Positions 35,636-44,992 of a stretch of DNA of 64,000 nucleotides are shown here, piece after piece; positions within the stretch are counted from its first letter, which is position 1, and every line of letters begins with the position of its first letter. The stretch lies in assembly GCF_000332815.1 (NCBI RefSeq), contig NZ_AOFD01000006.1:1-64000 (forward strand). The letters run 5' to 3'. The notes under the pieces are model-generated. The model searched no databases. It was not told the DNA's origin and saw only the letters and a list, made by a program, of their open reading frames with translations. The translations under genes were made by a program, and so were the position numbers. This stretch comes from Arthrobacter nitrophenolicus (lineage in GTDB: Bacteria > Actinomycetota > Actinomycetes > Actinomycetales > Micrococcaceae).

Positions 35636-35704
35636 TTGGTAGTCTTTTCCCTGTCAGGAAGCTTGTCCCGCCCCCTAGGCGTGGACTTCCCCAAGGAGCA
35701 TGGA

Positions 35705-35941
35705 ATGAAGAAACGCCGCTTTGATACTCCTGCTTTCGAGCTGGATGAAACGTCCCGCACGGGCCACCACTGCCCTAAGACCGGTTGGTGGGCCGCCGCG
35801 GGAGATCCGTCAGCGGCACGCTTCATCACGAAGGGGGAAGTGATGCCTGCCTCATGCGGCGAGCCTGTGCTGTGGATGCTGGGGAAGACTGCCGGCAGCC
35901 GCAGCCTGCCCTCTGTTGCTGTCCTTGCTCCGAGCCACTAG
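35705..35941 (+). CDS. Small protein with CPxTGWW / GExMP pattern
   Basis: 78 residues from ATG 35705, with AAGGAG 6 bases upstream. After a basic start (MKKRRFDTPAF) it reads TGHHCPKTGWWAAAG, RFITKGEVMPASCG and PVLWMLG: a single CP-x-TG-W-W element followed by a GE-x-MP element, a spacing I have seen in short uncharacterised bacterial domains. A Ser-rich tail follows. No membrane helix. It diverges from the HAD operon across the four-operator region and may share that control. Function unknown. Confidence 0.55.
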   Translation: MKKRRFDTPAFELDETSRTGHHCPKTGWWAAAGDPSAARFITKGEVMPASCGEPVLWMLGKTAGSRSLPSVAVLAPSH

Positions 35942-35952
35942 GCACAGCTTCG

Positions 35953-38106
35953 TCACTTTTCCTTGCGCAGCCCGGCCTCGGCCAGGAGTTCGGTCAGCCA
36001 TGGCCGGTGGCCACGATGGAACGCCATCCCCTCCGGGAGTCCATGCACCGTGGGCACGCAATTGGCGATGTCGATGGTGACGCGCCCTCCTGCCATGGGT
36101 GCGTTGCTGATGTGCAAATCGCCGTAGGATTCCGGCAGTTCGGGGTCCATCCAGAACCCTCCGCGGGACACGTGGGCGTCGTACCTCATCAGGCTCGTGA
36201 CCAGCTGGATGGGCGACGTTGCGGCCCAGGCCTGGGGCGAGCAGGCGGTTGGATAGGGCACGGGCTCGCTGTACTGTTCCCGGTTGAACCCGCAGAACAA
36301 CTCGGGCAGGCGCCCTCCGGAGTGTTCGGCTGCTTCGAAGAGGGCGGTGGAGATGCGCTGTGCCTCTGCAACGAATCCGTAGCGCATCAGGCCCGCCGCG
36401 ATCACGGCATTGTCGTGCGGCCACACAGAGCCGTTGTGGTAGCTGGCAGGGTTGTAGGCGCCCATGTCCGTGGCGAGGGTACGGACGCCCCAGCCGCTGA
36501 ACATTTCAGGGGACATCAGCCGTTCGGCAACCAAGGGAGCCTTGTCCTCATCCACGATGCCCACCCAGAGGCAATGCCCCATGTTGGAAGCGCACGCGTC
36601 CACCTGCTGTTTCCTCCCGTCCAGCGCGATGGCGTAGTACCCCTTGTCCGGCATCCAGAACTTCTCGTTGAACCGCGCCTTCAGCTCGGCCGCACGGTCC
36701 GCGAGTTCGGCCGCCAGCCCTGTGTCCCCGGTGTCGTGGGCGATCCAGGCGCGGGCCATGTAGGCGTCATAGACGTAGGCCTGGACCTCGCAGAGCGCGA
36801 TGGGCGGCTCCGCGAGGGTGCCGTCGGCAAAGTTGACGCCGTCCCAGGAATCCTTCCAGCCCTGGTTGACGAGACCTTGGTCATTGAGGCGCTGGTACTC
36901 CACAAAGCCGTCGCCGTCCCTGTCGCCGTAGTCCCGGATCCATTCCAGGGCGCGGTCGGCGTGCGGGAGCAGTGCGGCAATGGTGTCCCTGGCGAACCCC
37001 CAGCGGCTGACCGAGCCCAGGATCACCACGAACAGGGGAGTGGCGTCCACGCTGCCGTAGTAAACGGATTTGCCTCCCAGGGCCAGAGAACTGGAGACGT
37101 CGAGCCGCACCTCGTGCAGGATCTTCCCTGGTTCCTCCTCGCTGACGGGATCCACCACCCTGCCTTGCCGGTCGGCCAGTGTCTGCAGCGTGCCCAGGGC
37201 AAGGGAAGGGTCCACGGGCATGGCCATCTCCGAGGCCCACAGGGAGTCCCGCCCGAACAGCGTCATGAACCACGGCGCGCCGGCCGCCACCACAATCCTG
37301 TCGGGGTGGGCGGGATCCTCAATGCGGAGGGCGCCAAGATCGTCATAACTGCGGCGGAGGGTCCGTTCGATGGACCTGTTGCCCATGTGCAGCTTGGGTA
37401 TTTTTGCCACCCATTCCTGCCGGCGGCGGTCGCTGCGCGACAGTTCGCCTTCAGCCGGCCGGACAACCGGTGCCGCGGGGGCTTCGGAGCCGGGCACCAC
37501 GGTTAGGACGGTGTTCCATTCGCCGCGCGGCGGGATAGTGGCCACGCATGTCAGTTCCTCGCCGGCCGCTGACCAGGGGGTAGCGGACGTTACGACGACG
37601 GACTTCCGGACTTCCTGCCAGCGGCCGCTGATGCTCAGGGTCTTTCCGTCGAACTCGCGGGTCTCGTCCCATACCCGGGGGGTTCGGGCTTCCTTGACTT
37701 CAAAGACATCCGCGAAATCCGAGCTGATGGTAATCGTGACCGTGCATTCCGCGGGCTTTGTGGAGTGGTTGTGCACGGTGACGTGTTCCACGATGCCGAT
37801 CCCCAGTTCCCGCCTCCGTTCCACGATGAGTGGGCTGTCCGCGTAACCGTCCGACCGGGTAACCCTGCCGGCGAAAATCGCCCTGTATGGCTCTTTCGTC
37901 TGGGCTGCCAGCGGTTCCAGGGGCTGCCCGTTGACGGCCAGGTTCCACCTGGACAGGATGCGGGTGTCCTGGAAAAAGAATCCATGCGGGTGTTCCGGGT
38001 GGATGTCCCCGTTCGGCAGTGAAATGCAGAAGGACGTGCCTTCCACCAGTGTGACCGTGCCGGCCCCAAGCGGGCCTGCCGCCGTGTCCGCGTTCCATCC
38101 AGCCAT
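35953..38106 (-). CDS. Glycogen-debranching-enzyme-type (amylo-alpha-1,6-glucosidase-like) protein
   Basis: 717 residues from ATG 38106 with a GAGGAGG ribosome site. The N-terminal ~200 residues form the beta-rich GDE_N_bis domain (FFQDTRILSRWNLAVNG, VTVHNHSTKPAECTV). The C-terminal alpha/alpha barrel of the GH-G type shows FMTLFGRDSLWASEMAMP, QGWKDSWDGVNFADG, YHNGSVWPHDNAVIAAGLMR and RLPELFCGF. Actinobacterial relatives are of uncertain substrate and may act on glycogen-like or trehalose-related glucans. It is cytosolic. It separates the two amine-catabolism arms but is not clearly part of them. Confidence 0.88.
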   Translation of the reverse strand: MAGWNADTAAGPLGAGTVTLVEGTSFCISLPNGDIHPEHPHGFFFQDTRILSRWNLAVNGQPLEPLAAQTKEPYRAIFAGRVTRSDGYADSPLIVERRRELGIGIVEHVTVHNHSTKPAECTVTITISSDFADVFEVKEARTPRVWDETREFDGKTLSISGRWQEVRKSVVVTSATPWSAAGEELTCVATIPPRGEWNTVLTVVPGSEAPAAPVVRPAEGELSRSDRRRQEWVAKIPKLHMGNRSIERTLRRSYDDLGALRIEDPAHPDRIVVAAGAPWFMTLFGRDSLWASEMAMPVDPSLALGTLQTLADRQGRVVDPVSEEEPGKILHEVRLDVSSSLALGGKSVYYGSVDATPLFVVILGSVSRWGFARDTIAALLPHADRALEWIRDYGDRDGDGFVEYQRLNDQGLVNQGWKDSWDGVNFADGTLAEPPIALCEVQAYVYDAYMARAWIAHDTGDTGLAAELADRAAELKARFNEKFWMPDKGYYAIALDGRKQQVDACASNMGHCLWVGIVDEDKAPLVAERLMSPEMFSGWGVRTLATDMGAYNPASYHNGSVWPHDNAVIAAGLMRYGFVAEAQRISTALFEAAEHSGGRLPELFCGFNREQYSEPVPYPTACSPQAWAATSPIQLVTSLMRYDAHVSRGGFWMDPELPESYGDLHISNAPMAGGRVTIDIANCVPTVHGLPEGMAFHRGHRPWLTELLAEAGLRKEK

Positions 38107-38175
38107 TGCCCGGCCTCCTCGGGGAACTGCCTGACGGGCAACCGCTCCGGGTTGGGGGCGCTGGCTGGCCGTCCT

Positions 38176-38484
38176 CTACGTGGTAAGCCCGAGGCTACTC
38201 CCGCCGCCCCTTGCAGGCCAGAGCCGCGTGCCGGCGTCGGACGTCATGCCCATGGAGAGGTCGTACTCGTCCTCGATGTGGAAGAGCCGCCGGTCCCCAA
38301 TACGGTCTATGACCCAGATGGTCCGGCCGTCGGCGGTCCGTTCGTCCACCCTCCCGCTGTAGTGCTCATAGCCCTGCCGGCCCAGGGTTACCAAGTCCCC
38401 AGGCTCCAGGGATGACCACGTTGCTTCGCGGACGCTGCGGGCAGCCCGGGTTTCGAAGGCAGGAATGGCCCGGTTGTCTTTCAT
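38176..38484 (-). CDS. Small conserved-looking protein, DUF1918-like
   Basis: About 102 residues; ATG 38484 is preferred because AAGGAG lies 9 bases ahead (GTG 38490 is too close to it). The middle part, LEPGDLVTLGRQGYEHYSG ... RIGDRRLFHIEDEYDLSMG, is a small beta-barrel-like stretch resembling DUF1918 proteins. No catalytic residues are apparent. It lies 70 bases upstream of the debranching enzyme gene on the same strand and may be co-transcribed. Confidence 0.6.
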   Translation of the reverse strand: MKDNRAIPAFETRAARSVREATWSSLEPGDLVTLGRQGYEHYSGRVDERTADGRTIWVIDRIGDRRLFHIEDEYDLSMGMTSDAGTRLWPARGGGSSLGLTT

Positions 38485-38555
38485 GTGCACGTGCTCCTTG
38501 CTGACCGGCAGCTGGCGCCAGTGCCAGCAGGCGGTCGTGGAAATGGGTGTGGTTG

Positions 38556-38591
38556 AGTAAGGGCCCAGTTCCGCTGGAACTGGCCCTTACT
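38556..38591. terminator. Hairpin terminator downstream of GntR (38605)
   Basis: AGTAAGGGCC(C)AGTTCC pairs with GGAACTGGCCCTTACT (16 bp with one bulge, 3-base loop). It ends the minus-strand transcript from 39303. Confidence 0.75.
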
Positions 38592-38604
38592 GTGAGCGGT
38601 GCTG

Positions 38605-39303
38605 CTAGGCGCTGATCCCGGCTGCTTCAGGATCGGAGGTGAGGTCCTCCACCGCCTTCTCCATGTGGCGTTGAATGGCACGCTGGAGTCCCTGCCGGTC
38701 ACCTGCTTCCAGGTGGTCGAGGATCTTCTGGTGTTCCTGCACCAGGACGTCGATGCGCGGATACGCCACTTCCAGCCCGAGGATACACATGCGGGATTCG
38801 GCCGCGAGCGTCTCATAAATCCGGATCAGGCGGGTGTTGCCGGTGCCGGACACGAACGTGGTGTGGAACTGCATGTCCAGCCGGGCGAGGGCCTGCCAGT
38901 CGGAGGCCTTCACCTGCTTGGCCATGTTCTTGATAATGGCCTTGAGTTCCCGGACGGTGGTTGCAATCTGCTCCGGGCCTGAGTCGAGGAGGGTGTGGGC
39001 GGCAGCAAGTTCCACCGCCTCGCGGACGGCATAGATTTCCTTTACGTCAGCCGCCGTCAGTTCCAGCACGAAAACCCCGCGGTTGCGCTTGCTGACCAGG
39101 ATGCCCTCCTGGCAGAGCCGCTGCAGTGCTTCGCGCAGCGGGCCCCGGGAGGTGTTGAGCTGGCTGGCCAAAGCAGATTCGTTGACCTGCTGCCCGGGCC
39201 TGAACGCCCCCTGGACGATGAGCTCCCGCAACTGGTCGGCGATCAGTTGCGCCGTGGGGCGACCCTCCAGTACGAATGTTGCCTCCGGTGCCGCCATTGA
39301 CAT
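38605..39303 (-). CDS. GntR-family regulator, FCD type, second copy
   Basis: 232 residues from ATG 39303. The winged helix is in about residues 15-85 (QQVNESALASQLNTSRGPLREA, ILVSKRNRGVFVLEL); the FCD domain contains LARLDMQFHTTFVSGTGN. It lies just downstream of the aldehyde dehydrogenase/gabT genes. No obvious copy of the GATTGTC motif lies before its own start, so the regulator at 27556 fits that motif better, but both are possible. It may respond to a pathway carboxylate. Confidence 0.9.
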   Translation of the reverse strand: MSMAAPEATFVLEGRPTAQLIADQLRELIVQGAFRPGQQVNESALASQLNTSRGPLREALQRLCQEGILVSKRNRGVFVLELTAADVKEIYAVREAVELAAAHTLLDSGPEQIATTVRELKAIIKNMAKQVKASDWQALARLDMQFHTTFVSGTGNTRLIRIYETLAAESRMCILGLEVAYPRIDVLVQEHQKILDHLEAGDRQGLQRAIQRHMEKAVEDLTSDPEAAGISA

Positions 39304-39337
39304 CCCCTCATTCCATGAATCGGCAGATTGCAGTTTA

Positions 39338-40790
39338 TTAGAACGCTATTGCTGTGTACTTGTACTCGAGGAATTCATCGATTCCCACTTTCCCGCCCTC
39401 GCGGCCCAAGCCTGATTGCTTGATGCCACCGAAGGGTGCGGTGGGGTTGGAGACGATGCCGGTGTTGATTCCCACCATTCCGACCTCGAGTTCGGTTGAG
39501 AAGCGCGTGGCCTTTTCCAGGCTCTCGGTAAAGACGTAGCCCACCAGGCCCCATTCCGTGTCATTGGCCAGTCGGAGGACCTCGTCCTCGCTGTCAAAGG
39601 GAGTGATGGCTGCGACCGGCCCGAAGATCTCCGTGCTCATCAGGGCCGCGTCCCGGGGGACGTCCGTCAGGACCGTCGGTGTGAAGAAGTATCCGGGACC
39701 CTCCGGCCGGGTTCCGCCGGTCAGCAGCCGGGCCCCCTTTGCTGTTGCATCGGCGACGAGGCTTTCAACCTTGTCGAGCCCCTTCTGTTCGATCAATGGT
39801 CCGACGTCGGTGCCCGCCACGGCACCGTTGCCCACCTGCAATTCTGACATCTTCTTGGCGAACTTCTCGCCGAACTCCTCCACGACGGACCGGTGGACGT
39901 AGAAGCGGTTGGCGGCGGTGCAGGCTTCGCCCATGTTCCGCATCTTCGCTTCATGGCACCATCCACGGCCTTTTCGATATCAGCGTCGGCCAGGACGATG
40001 AAGGGTGCGTTGCCGCCCAGTTCCATGGAGGACCGCATGACATTGTCGGCGGCCTGCCGGAGGAGGACCTTGCCCACCTCGGTGGAGCCGGTGAAGCTGA
40101 TCTTCCGGGCAATGCCACTGTCCGTCCAGGTCCGCACCACACTGGAAGCCGAGGACGTGGTGACCACGTTGAGGACGCCGTCGGGAAGTCCGGCCTCTTT
40201 GAAGATGGCCACCAGGGCCAGCGATGTGAGCGGCGTCAGCTCGGCCGGCTTGAAGACCATGGTGCAGCCTGCCGCGATGGCCGGTGCTATCTTCCGGGCG
40301 CCCATGGCCAGGGGGAAGTTCCACGGGGTGACCAGCACCGAGGGGCCCACCGGCTCCTTGGTGATCTGGATGCGTGTGGTTCCGTCCACTGACACGGTGC
40401 TGTCGCCGCCGATGCGCACAGCTTCTTCCGAGAACCAGCGGAGCATTTCGGCCCCGTAGGCCACCTCGCCCCGGGCTTCGGCCAGCGGCTTCCCCATTTC
40501 CGCGGTCATGATGGCGGCGAGCCGTTCGGTGTTGGCGATGACCATTTCGAAGGCGCGGCGGAGGATGTCCGCACGCTGGCGCGGGGTTGACCTGCCCCAG
40601 GCCGCCTGGGCACGGCCGGCTGCTCGATGGCCCGCGCGGCGTCATCGGGCCCGCCGTCGGCCACCTGGGCAATGACTTCGTTGGTGGCGGGGTTTTCCAC
40701 CGCGAAGGTGTCGCCGTCCGCGGCCTGCTGCCAGGTGCCGTCGATGAACAGGTTGGTGTGAAGGCTGTTGGGATCAAAGGATGTGTTCAT
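39338..40790 (-). pseudogene. Aldehyde dehydrogenase, succinate-semialdehyde type, copy 2 (two frameshifts as read)
   Basis: Starts at ATG 40790 (MNTSFDPNSLHTNLF). The frame is lost at about 40622 (plus-strand GCTCGATGG, probably GCCTCGATGG) and at about 39949 (TTCGCTTC, probably TTCGCCTTC). With both repaired the product is 484 residues, exactly the length of copy 1, including AIEAAGRAQAAW, VTPWNFPLAMGARKIAP, MELGGNAPFIV and NMGEACTAANRF with the catalytic Cys. Next to gabT, a succinate-semialdehyde dehydrogenase role in GABA or related breakdown is likely. Probably intact in the organism. Confidence 0.88.
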
Positions 40791-40816
40791 GATGATCTTT
40801 CAGTGATCAAGGCGGA

Positions 40817-42070
40817 CTAGGAGGTGGCTGTCTTGAGGGCCTGGGTGAACCTGGCCAGGCCGGCCTGGATTTCGTCGCTGGTGACATTGAGGGCCGGGAT
40901 GAGGCGGATGACGTTGCCGTGCGGGCCGCAGGTCAGGAGGAGGAGTTCTTCCTTGATGGCCGCCTGCTGGACGGCCAGCGCGGTGGCGGGGTCCGGGGTG
41001 TTGCCGTCGGCGGTGAACTCGACGCCCTGCATCAGGCCACGGCCGCGGACGTTGCCGATGCCGGAGAACTCGGACTGCAGCTTGTCGAGCCCGGCGCGCA
41101 GTTCGTCCCCGCGAAGCAGCGCATTTTCCACCAGGTTCTCGCGCCGGATGACGCCGAGGGTGGCGACGCCGGCCGCGGCTGCCACGGCATTCCCGCCGTA
41201 CGTCCCGCCTTGGGAACCGGGCCATGCCTTGCCCATCAGTTCCGCGGAGGCGGCAATTGCCGAGATGGGGAATCCGCTCGCGAGGCCCTTGGCCGTGATG
41301 ACGACGTCCGGCAGGATGCCTGCCCAGTCGTGGCCCCAGAACTTGCCGGTGCGCCCGACGCCGGCCTGGACCTCGTCGAGGATGAGCACGATGCCGTGCC
41401 GGTCGGCGCGCTCGCGGAGGCCCTGGAGGAACCCGACGGGCGTGGGGATGTAGCCGCCGTCGCCAAGGACGGGCTCGATGATGAAGGCAGCGGTATCGGC
41501 CGGGTGGCTGGCGGTGAGGAGCAGGTGGTCGAGTTCCTTCAGGGCGAACTCCACCGCCGTTGCCTCGTCCCAGCCGTAGCGGTACCAGTGCGGGAAGGGC
41601 GCCACGTGCACGCCGCTCATCAGCGGCGAGAATCCGGACCGGAACTTTGATCCGGCCGTGGTCAGGGAGGCTGCGGCAACAGTCCGTCCGTGGAAACCGC
41701 CCTGGAAGGATATGATGTTCGGCCGGCCGGTTGCCATGCGGGCCAGCCTGACGGAGGCTTCCACGGCTTCGGATCCGGACGTGGCATAAAAGACGCTGTC
41801 CAGCCCCTGGGGCAGGACGCCACCCAGCAGTTCCGTGAGTTCCAGCAGCGGCTGGTGCATCACGGTGGTGTACTGGGCGTGCACAATCTTGCCCACCTGC
41901 TCGCGGGCCGCGGCCACGACATCAGGGTGGCAGTGGCCTGTGCTGGTGACGCCGATACCGGTAGTGAAGTCGAGATACTTCTTACCGTCGGTGGCGTGGA
42001 TCCAGCTGCCGGACGCGTGGTCGACGATGACAGGCGTCGCCTGCTTCAGGATGGGGCTGAGGGTTGCCAT
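40817..42070 (-). CDS. gabT: 4-aminobutyrate-type class III aminotransferase
   Basis: 417 residues. Class III PLP aminotransferase with YATSGSEAVEASVRLAR, FHGRTVAAASLT, AAFIIEPVLGDGG, ILDEVQAGVGRTG (Asp232) and VITAKGLASGFPISA with the PLP lysine Lys261. The GabT/DoeD-like branch moves the amino group of GABA or another omega-amino acid to 2-oxoglutarate, yielding a semialdehyde for the neighbouring dehydrogenase. An operator copy lies 24 bases before its start (42094), so it may have its own promoter. Confidence 0.88.
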   Translation of the reverse strand: MATLSPILKQATPVIVDHASGSWIHATDGKKYLDFTTGIGVTSTGHCHPDVVAAAREQVGKIVHAQYTTVMHQPLLELTELLGGVLPQGLDSVFYATSGSEAVEASVRLARMATGRPNIISFQGGFHGRTVAAASLTTAGSKFRSGFSPLMSGVHVAPFPHWYRYGWDEATAVEFALKELDHLLLTASHPADTAAFIIEPVLGDGGYIPTPVGFLQGLRERADRHGIVLILDEVQAGVGRTGKFWGHDWAGILPDVVITAKGLASGFPISAIAASAELMGKAWPGSQGGTYGGNAVAAAAGVATLGVIRRENLVENALLRGDELRAGLDKLQSEFSGIGNVRGRGLMQGVEFTADGNTPDPATALAVQQAAIKEELLLLTCGPHGNVIRLIPALNVTSDEIQAGLARFTQALKTATS

Positions 42071-42093
42071 GGGTTGGTACTTTCTTGATAACT

Positions 42094-42108
42094 GTAGATT
42101 GTCAACAA
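42094..42108. promoter_or_regulatory. GATTGTC-type operator upstream of gabT
   Basis: GTAGATTGTCAACAA, with the perfect core TTGTCAACAA. Identical to the copy at 46106. Confidence 0.65.
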
Positions 42109-42150
42109 TAAACGGATGGTGGGTCGGGCCGCAAGTTCTTTCCTGCTGCG

Positions 42151-43281
42151 CTACTGGGCGAAACGTTCCGGCCGGACGAAGTCCAAGCCATCGAAGGTGC
42201 GTTTTCCAAGGGCTTCGTGCGCGGCGATCTCGCCGAAGCCGGTGGCGTTCTTGAAGCCGGCGCCGGAGAATCCGGTGGCGCAGTAAATCCTGCTGCGGTC
42301 GGCCAGCCTGCCCAGCAGGGGGTGTCCGTCCATGGTGTAGAGGTCGGGGAACGCGTCGGAGCGGACGATGTTGGGGAACAGGCCGGGGAAGAACTCCGTG
42401 ACGGTTTCCATGGTCTCGGTGATTTCCGCGGCGGTGAGTTCCCTGGGTACTGAGTCGGCCTGGGGTGTGGGCGAGCTGCGGCCGTCCAGCGTGGCTTTGA
42501 CGGTGACTCCGTCCACCGCGGGTGCGCCGTACATGGAGCGGTTTCCGGAGATGCGGATGAAAATGGGGAACTTCTCGGGTGAGAACTGGGCCGCGTCCCG
42601 GGCAACGAACCAGGTCAGGTAGTTCCGTCGGGTTTCCGTGGCCGTTTTCAGGTAGTCCGGCATGAGGCGTCGGGACCAGCCCCCGGAGGCGATGATGACG
42701 TTCTCGTAGGTCCAGGTCTTTTCGCCCGAGGCGATGATAACGCCGTCGGTGGTTTCGGTGATGCTGTCGATGGGGGTGTCGGTATGGATCGTTGCGCCGT
42801 TGGCCTGGGCGGCTTCGATGGCGGCCGTGACGGCGCGGTCGGTCCGCAGGGCGCCGGCGTGGGGGTCGTAGACGGCGATGTCGTCCGGGCGGAGGTTGTG
42901 CTGGGGATAGCGTGCGGCCATGTCCTCGCGGCTGAGGATGACGTGCTCGGCCCCGTTGGTCCGGGTGGTTTCAAGCAGTGCGGTGAGGTAGGGCCCGTCC
43001 TTGGTGCCGATGGACAGCCCGCCGCAGCGGGTGAGGATGTCCTGGCCGGTTTCTGCTTCGAGTTCGGCCCAGAGCTGCCGTGACCGTTCCAGGATGGGGT
43101 AGTAGTTGGGGTTGCCGCGGTAGAGCATGCGGAAGAGGCGGGTGTCCCCGCCCACGGCGCTGCGGCCGTGGGCGGGTGAGTGTGCTTCAAATCCGACGAC
43201 GGCGTCGGTCAGTCGGGAGGCCTGCCACAGGGCCATGGATCCGATGCTGCCAAGGCCGATGACGGCGAGTTTTCCGTCCAT
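42151..43281 (-). CDS. FAD-dependent DAO-type oxidase, copy 2
   Basis: 376 residues, closely similar to the protein at 29767 over its full length: MDGKLAVIGLGSIGSMALWQ at the start, HGRSAVGGDTRLFRM, VIIASGGWSRRLMPDYL and ATGFSGAGFKNATGFG. Sarcosine/N-methyltryptophan-oxidase family; again the covalent-flavin cysteine position is not Cys (DLYTMDGHP). It follows the ABC transporter ATPase gene by 3 bases, so it is co-expressed with uptake and probably acts on the imported amine. Confidence 0.87.
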   Translation of the reverse strand: MDGKLAVIGLGSIGSMALWQASRLTDAVVGFEAHSPAHGRSAVGGDTRLFRMLYRGNPNYYPILERSRQLWAELEAETGQDILTRCGGLSIGTKDGPYLTALLETTRTNGAEHVILSREDMAARYPQHNLRPDDIAVYDPHAGALRTDRAVTAAIEAAQANGATIHTDTPIDSITETTDGVIIASGEKTWTYENVIIASGGWSRRLMPDYLKTATETRRNYLTWFVARDAAQFSPEKFPIFIRISGNRSMYGAPAVDGVTVKATLDGRSSPTPQADSVPRELTAAEITETMETVTEFFPGLFPNIVRSDAFPDLYTMDGHPLLGRLADRSRIYCATGFSGAGFKNATGFGEIAAHEALGKRTFDGLDFVRPERFAQ

Positions 43282-43284
43282 GGC

Positions 43285-44052
43285 TTAAAGGACCTTTTCG
43301 AGGAAGGATCGGGTACGGGGTTCCTGGGGGTTGGAGAGGACTTCGCGGGCGTCACCGCGTTCGATGATGTAGCCGTCGTCCATGAAGACCAGGGAGTCCG
43401 CCACTTCGCGGGCGAAACCCATTTCGTGGGTGACCACCACCATGGTCATGCCCTTCTTGGCGAGGTCCTTCATGACGGCGAGGACTTCGCCCACCTTTTC
43501 CGGATCCAGGGCGGAGGTGGGTTCGTCGAAGAGCATGATCTCGGGGTCCATGGCCAGGGACCGGGCGATAGCGACGCGCTGTTGCTGGCCGCCGGAGAGC
43601 TGGGCGGGGTAATAGTCCCCGAAGCCGGCCAGGCCGACGCTGGCGAGGAGTTCATGCGCCCGTTTGGCTGACTGCTTCTTGTCGGCGTGCTTGACCAGGA
43701 CGGGGCCGGACATGACGTTCTCGTGCGCGGTCATGTTCGGGAAGAGGTTGAAGGACTGGAAGACCATGCCAACCCGGGTGCGCTGCTCTGCGAGTTTCTT
43801 GGGCGGCAGGGCGTGGTAGGCGGTAGCGGTTTCGTAGTAGCCGAAGTCTTCGCCGTTGACTTTCAGGACTCCGGAGTCGACGGTTTCCAGGCCGTTGATG
43901 CAGCGCAGGATGGTGGACTTGCCCGAGCCGGAAGGCCCGATAATGCAGCAGATTTCACCGCTGGCGATCTCGAGGTTGATGTCCTTGAGGACTGTTTTGG
44001 GTCCAAAGGACTTACGGATTTTCTGGGCAACGATCGTGCCGTCGTGGCTCAT
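43285..44052 (-). CDS. Polar amino acid ABC transporter ATPase
   Basis: 255 residues. Walker A is GPSGSGKST (39-47), the Q-loop [18 protein letters not shown], the signature [16 protein letters not shown], Walker [14 protein letters not shown] and the H-loop [13 protein letters not shown]; the GlnQ/HisP type. ATG 44052 overlaps the permease stop by 4 bases. With the permease and binding protein it imports an amino acid or amine, energising the catabolic arm. Confidence 0.95.
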   Translation of the reverse strand: MSHDGTIVAQKIRKSFGPKTVLKDINLEIASGEICCIIGPSGSGKSTILRCINGLETVDSGVLKVNGEDFGYYETATAYHALPPKKLAEQRTRVGMVFQSFNLFPNMTAHENVMSGPVLVKHADKKQSAKRAHELLASVGLAGFGDYYPAQLSGGQQQRVAIARSLAMDPEIMLFDEPTSALDPEKVGEVLAVMKDLAKKGMTMVVVTHEMGFAREVADSLVFMDDGYIIERGDAREVLSNPQEPRTRSFLEKVL

Positions 44053-44945
44053 CGGGCCGCACCTTCCGGATCAGTGAGCACGACCGGTTTGGCTTTGCGG
44101 GGAAGCCTGGAGGTCGCGCGCGAATATTTCTGTTCGAGCTTGGACTGCGGGTAGCTCAGTAGCAGGGTCATGACCAGGTACCAGAGGCTGGCGACGATCA
44201 GCAGCGGGATGGTTTCGTAGGTGCGGGCGTAGATGAGCTGCGCGCTTTGGAGCAGTTCGGCGACACCCAGCACGCTGACGAGGGACGTTCCCTTGAACAT
44301 GCCGATGACCTGGTTGCCGGTGGCCGGGATGATGGAGGGCATGGCCTGCGGGATGATGACCTTGCGCATCCTGGTGCCGGCGCTCATGCCGAGGGAGTCC
44401 GCGGCTTCGATCTGTCCTTTCCCGACAGAGGAGAACCCGCCGCGGATGATCTCGGCCATGTAGGCGGCCTCGTTGAGCGTCAGGCCCACGAGGGCCGCGG
44501 TGATCGGGCCCATGATCGCGTTCGTGTCGACGGCCATCCCGATGTCCGTGAACGGGATGCCGATCCTCAGGTCCGGATACAGGGCGGAAATGTTGAACCA
44601 GAAAATCAGTTGCACCAGGACCGGGGTGCCCCGGAACAGCGTGATGTAGAGCCCGGCAGCGATGGAAACCGGCTTCACATGCGAGGAACGCATGACCGCC
44701 AGGGCCAACCCGAGGAGCGTGCCCAGGGCCATGCTCGCAACCGTGAGGAAGATCGTCAGCATGAGCCCGCGGAGGATCGACTCGGCGAAGAAGTACTTGC
44801 CGACGACGTGCCACTTGAAGTTGGGGTTGGTCAGGACGGAGGTGAGGATTCCGATACCGGCGAGGATGCTGAAGATCCATCCGGCGTACTCGGCCCGGGT
44901 CCGAAGCCGAAGCCGGGGCTTCAGCGCTGCATCGATGCTGCCCAT
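44049..44945 (-). CDS. Polar amino acid ABC transporter permease
   Basis: 298 residues from ATG 44945 ([12 protein letters not shown], with GGAAG upstream; a longer start at 44991 lacks a ribosome site). It has five or six transmembrane helices and the EAA-type loop [20 protein letters not shown], which contacts the ATPase. [16 protein letters not shown] is the HisM/GlnP-family segment. A single permease gene suggests a homodimer. A long N-terminal cytosolic extension precedes the first helix. Confidence 0.93.
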   Translation of the reverse strand: MGSIDAALKPRLRLRTRAEYAGWIFSILAGIGILTSVLTNPNFKWHVVGKYFFAESILRGLMLTIFLTVASMALGTLLGLALAVMRSSHVKPVSIAAGLYITLFRGTPVLVQLIFWFNISALYPDLRIGIPFTDIGMAVDTNAIMGPITAALVGLTLNEAAYMAEIIRGGFSSVGKGQIEAADSLGMSAGTRMRKVIIPQAMPSIIPATGNQVIGMFKGTSLVSVLGVAELLQSAQLIYARTYETIPLLIVASLWYLVMTLLLSYPQSKLEQKYSRATSRLPRKAKPVVLTDPEGAAR

Positions 44946-44992
44946 CGTTGTTTCACTTCCTTTTGTGATAACTGTGGCCATGGGGCGCCCCG

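Noticed and set aside
28285..43281. The duplicated oxidase/dehydrogenase genes as a recent tandem duplication or transposition
   Set aside because: The paralogues differ throughout at DNA level and have different neighbours; no direct repeats or element ends flank them, so an old duplication is more likely.
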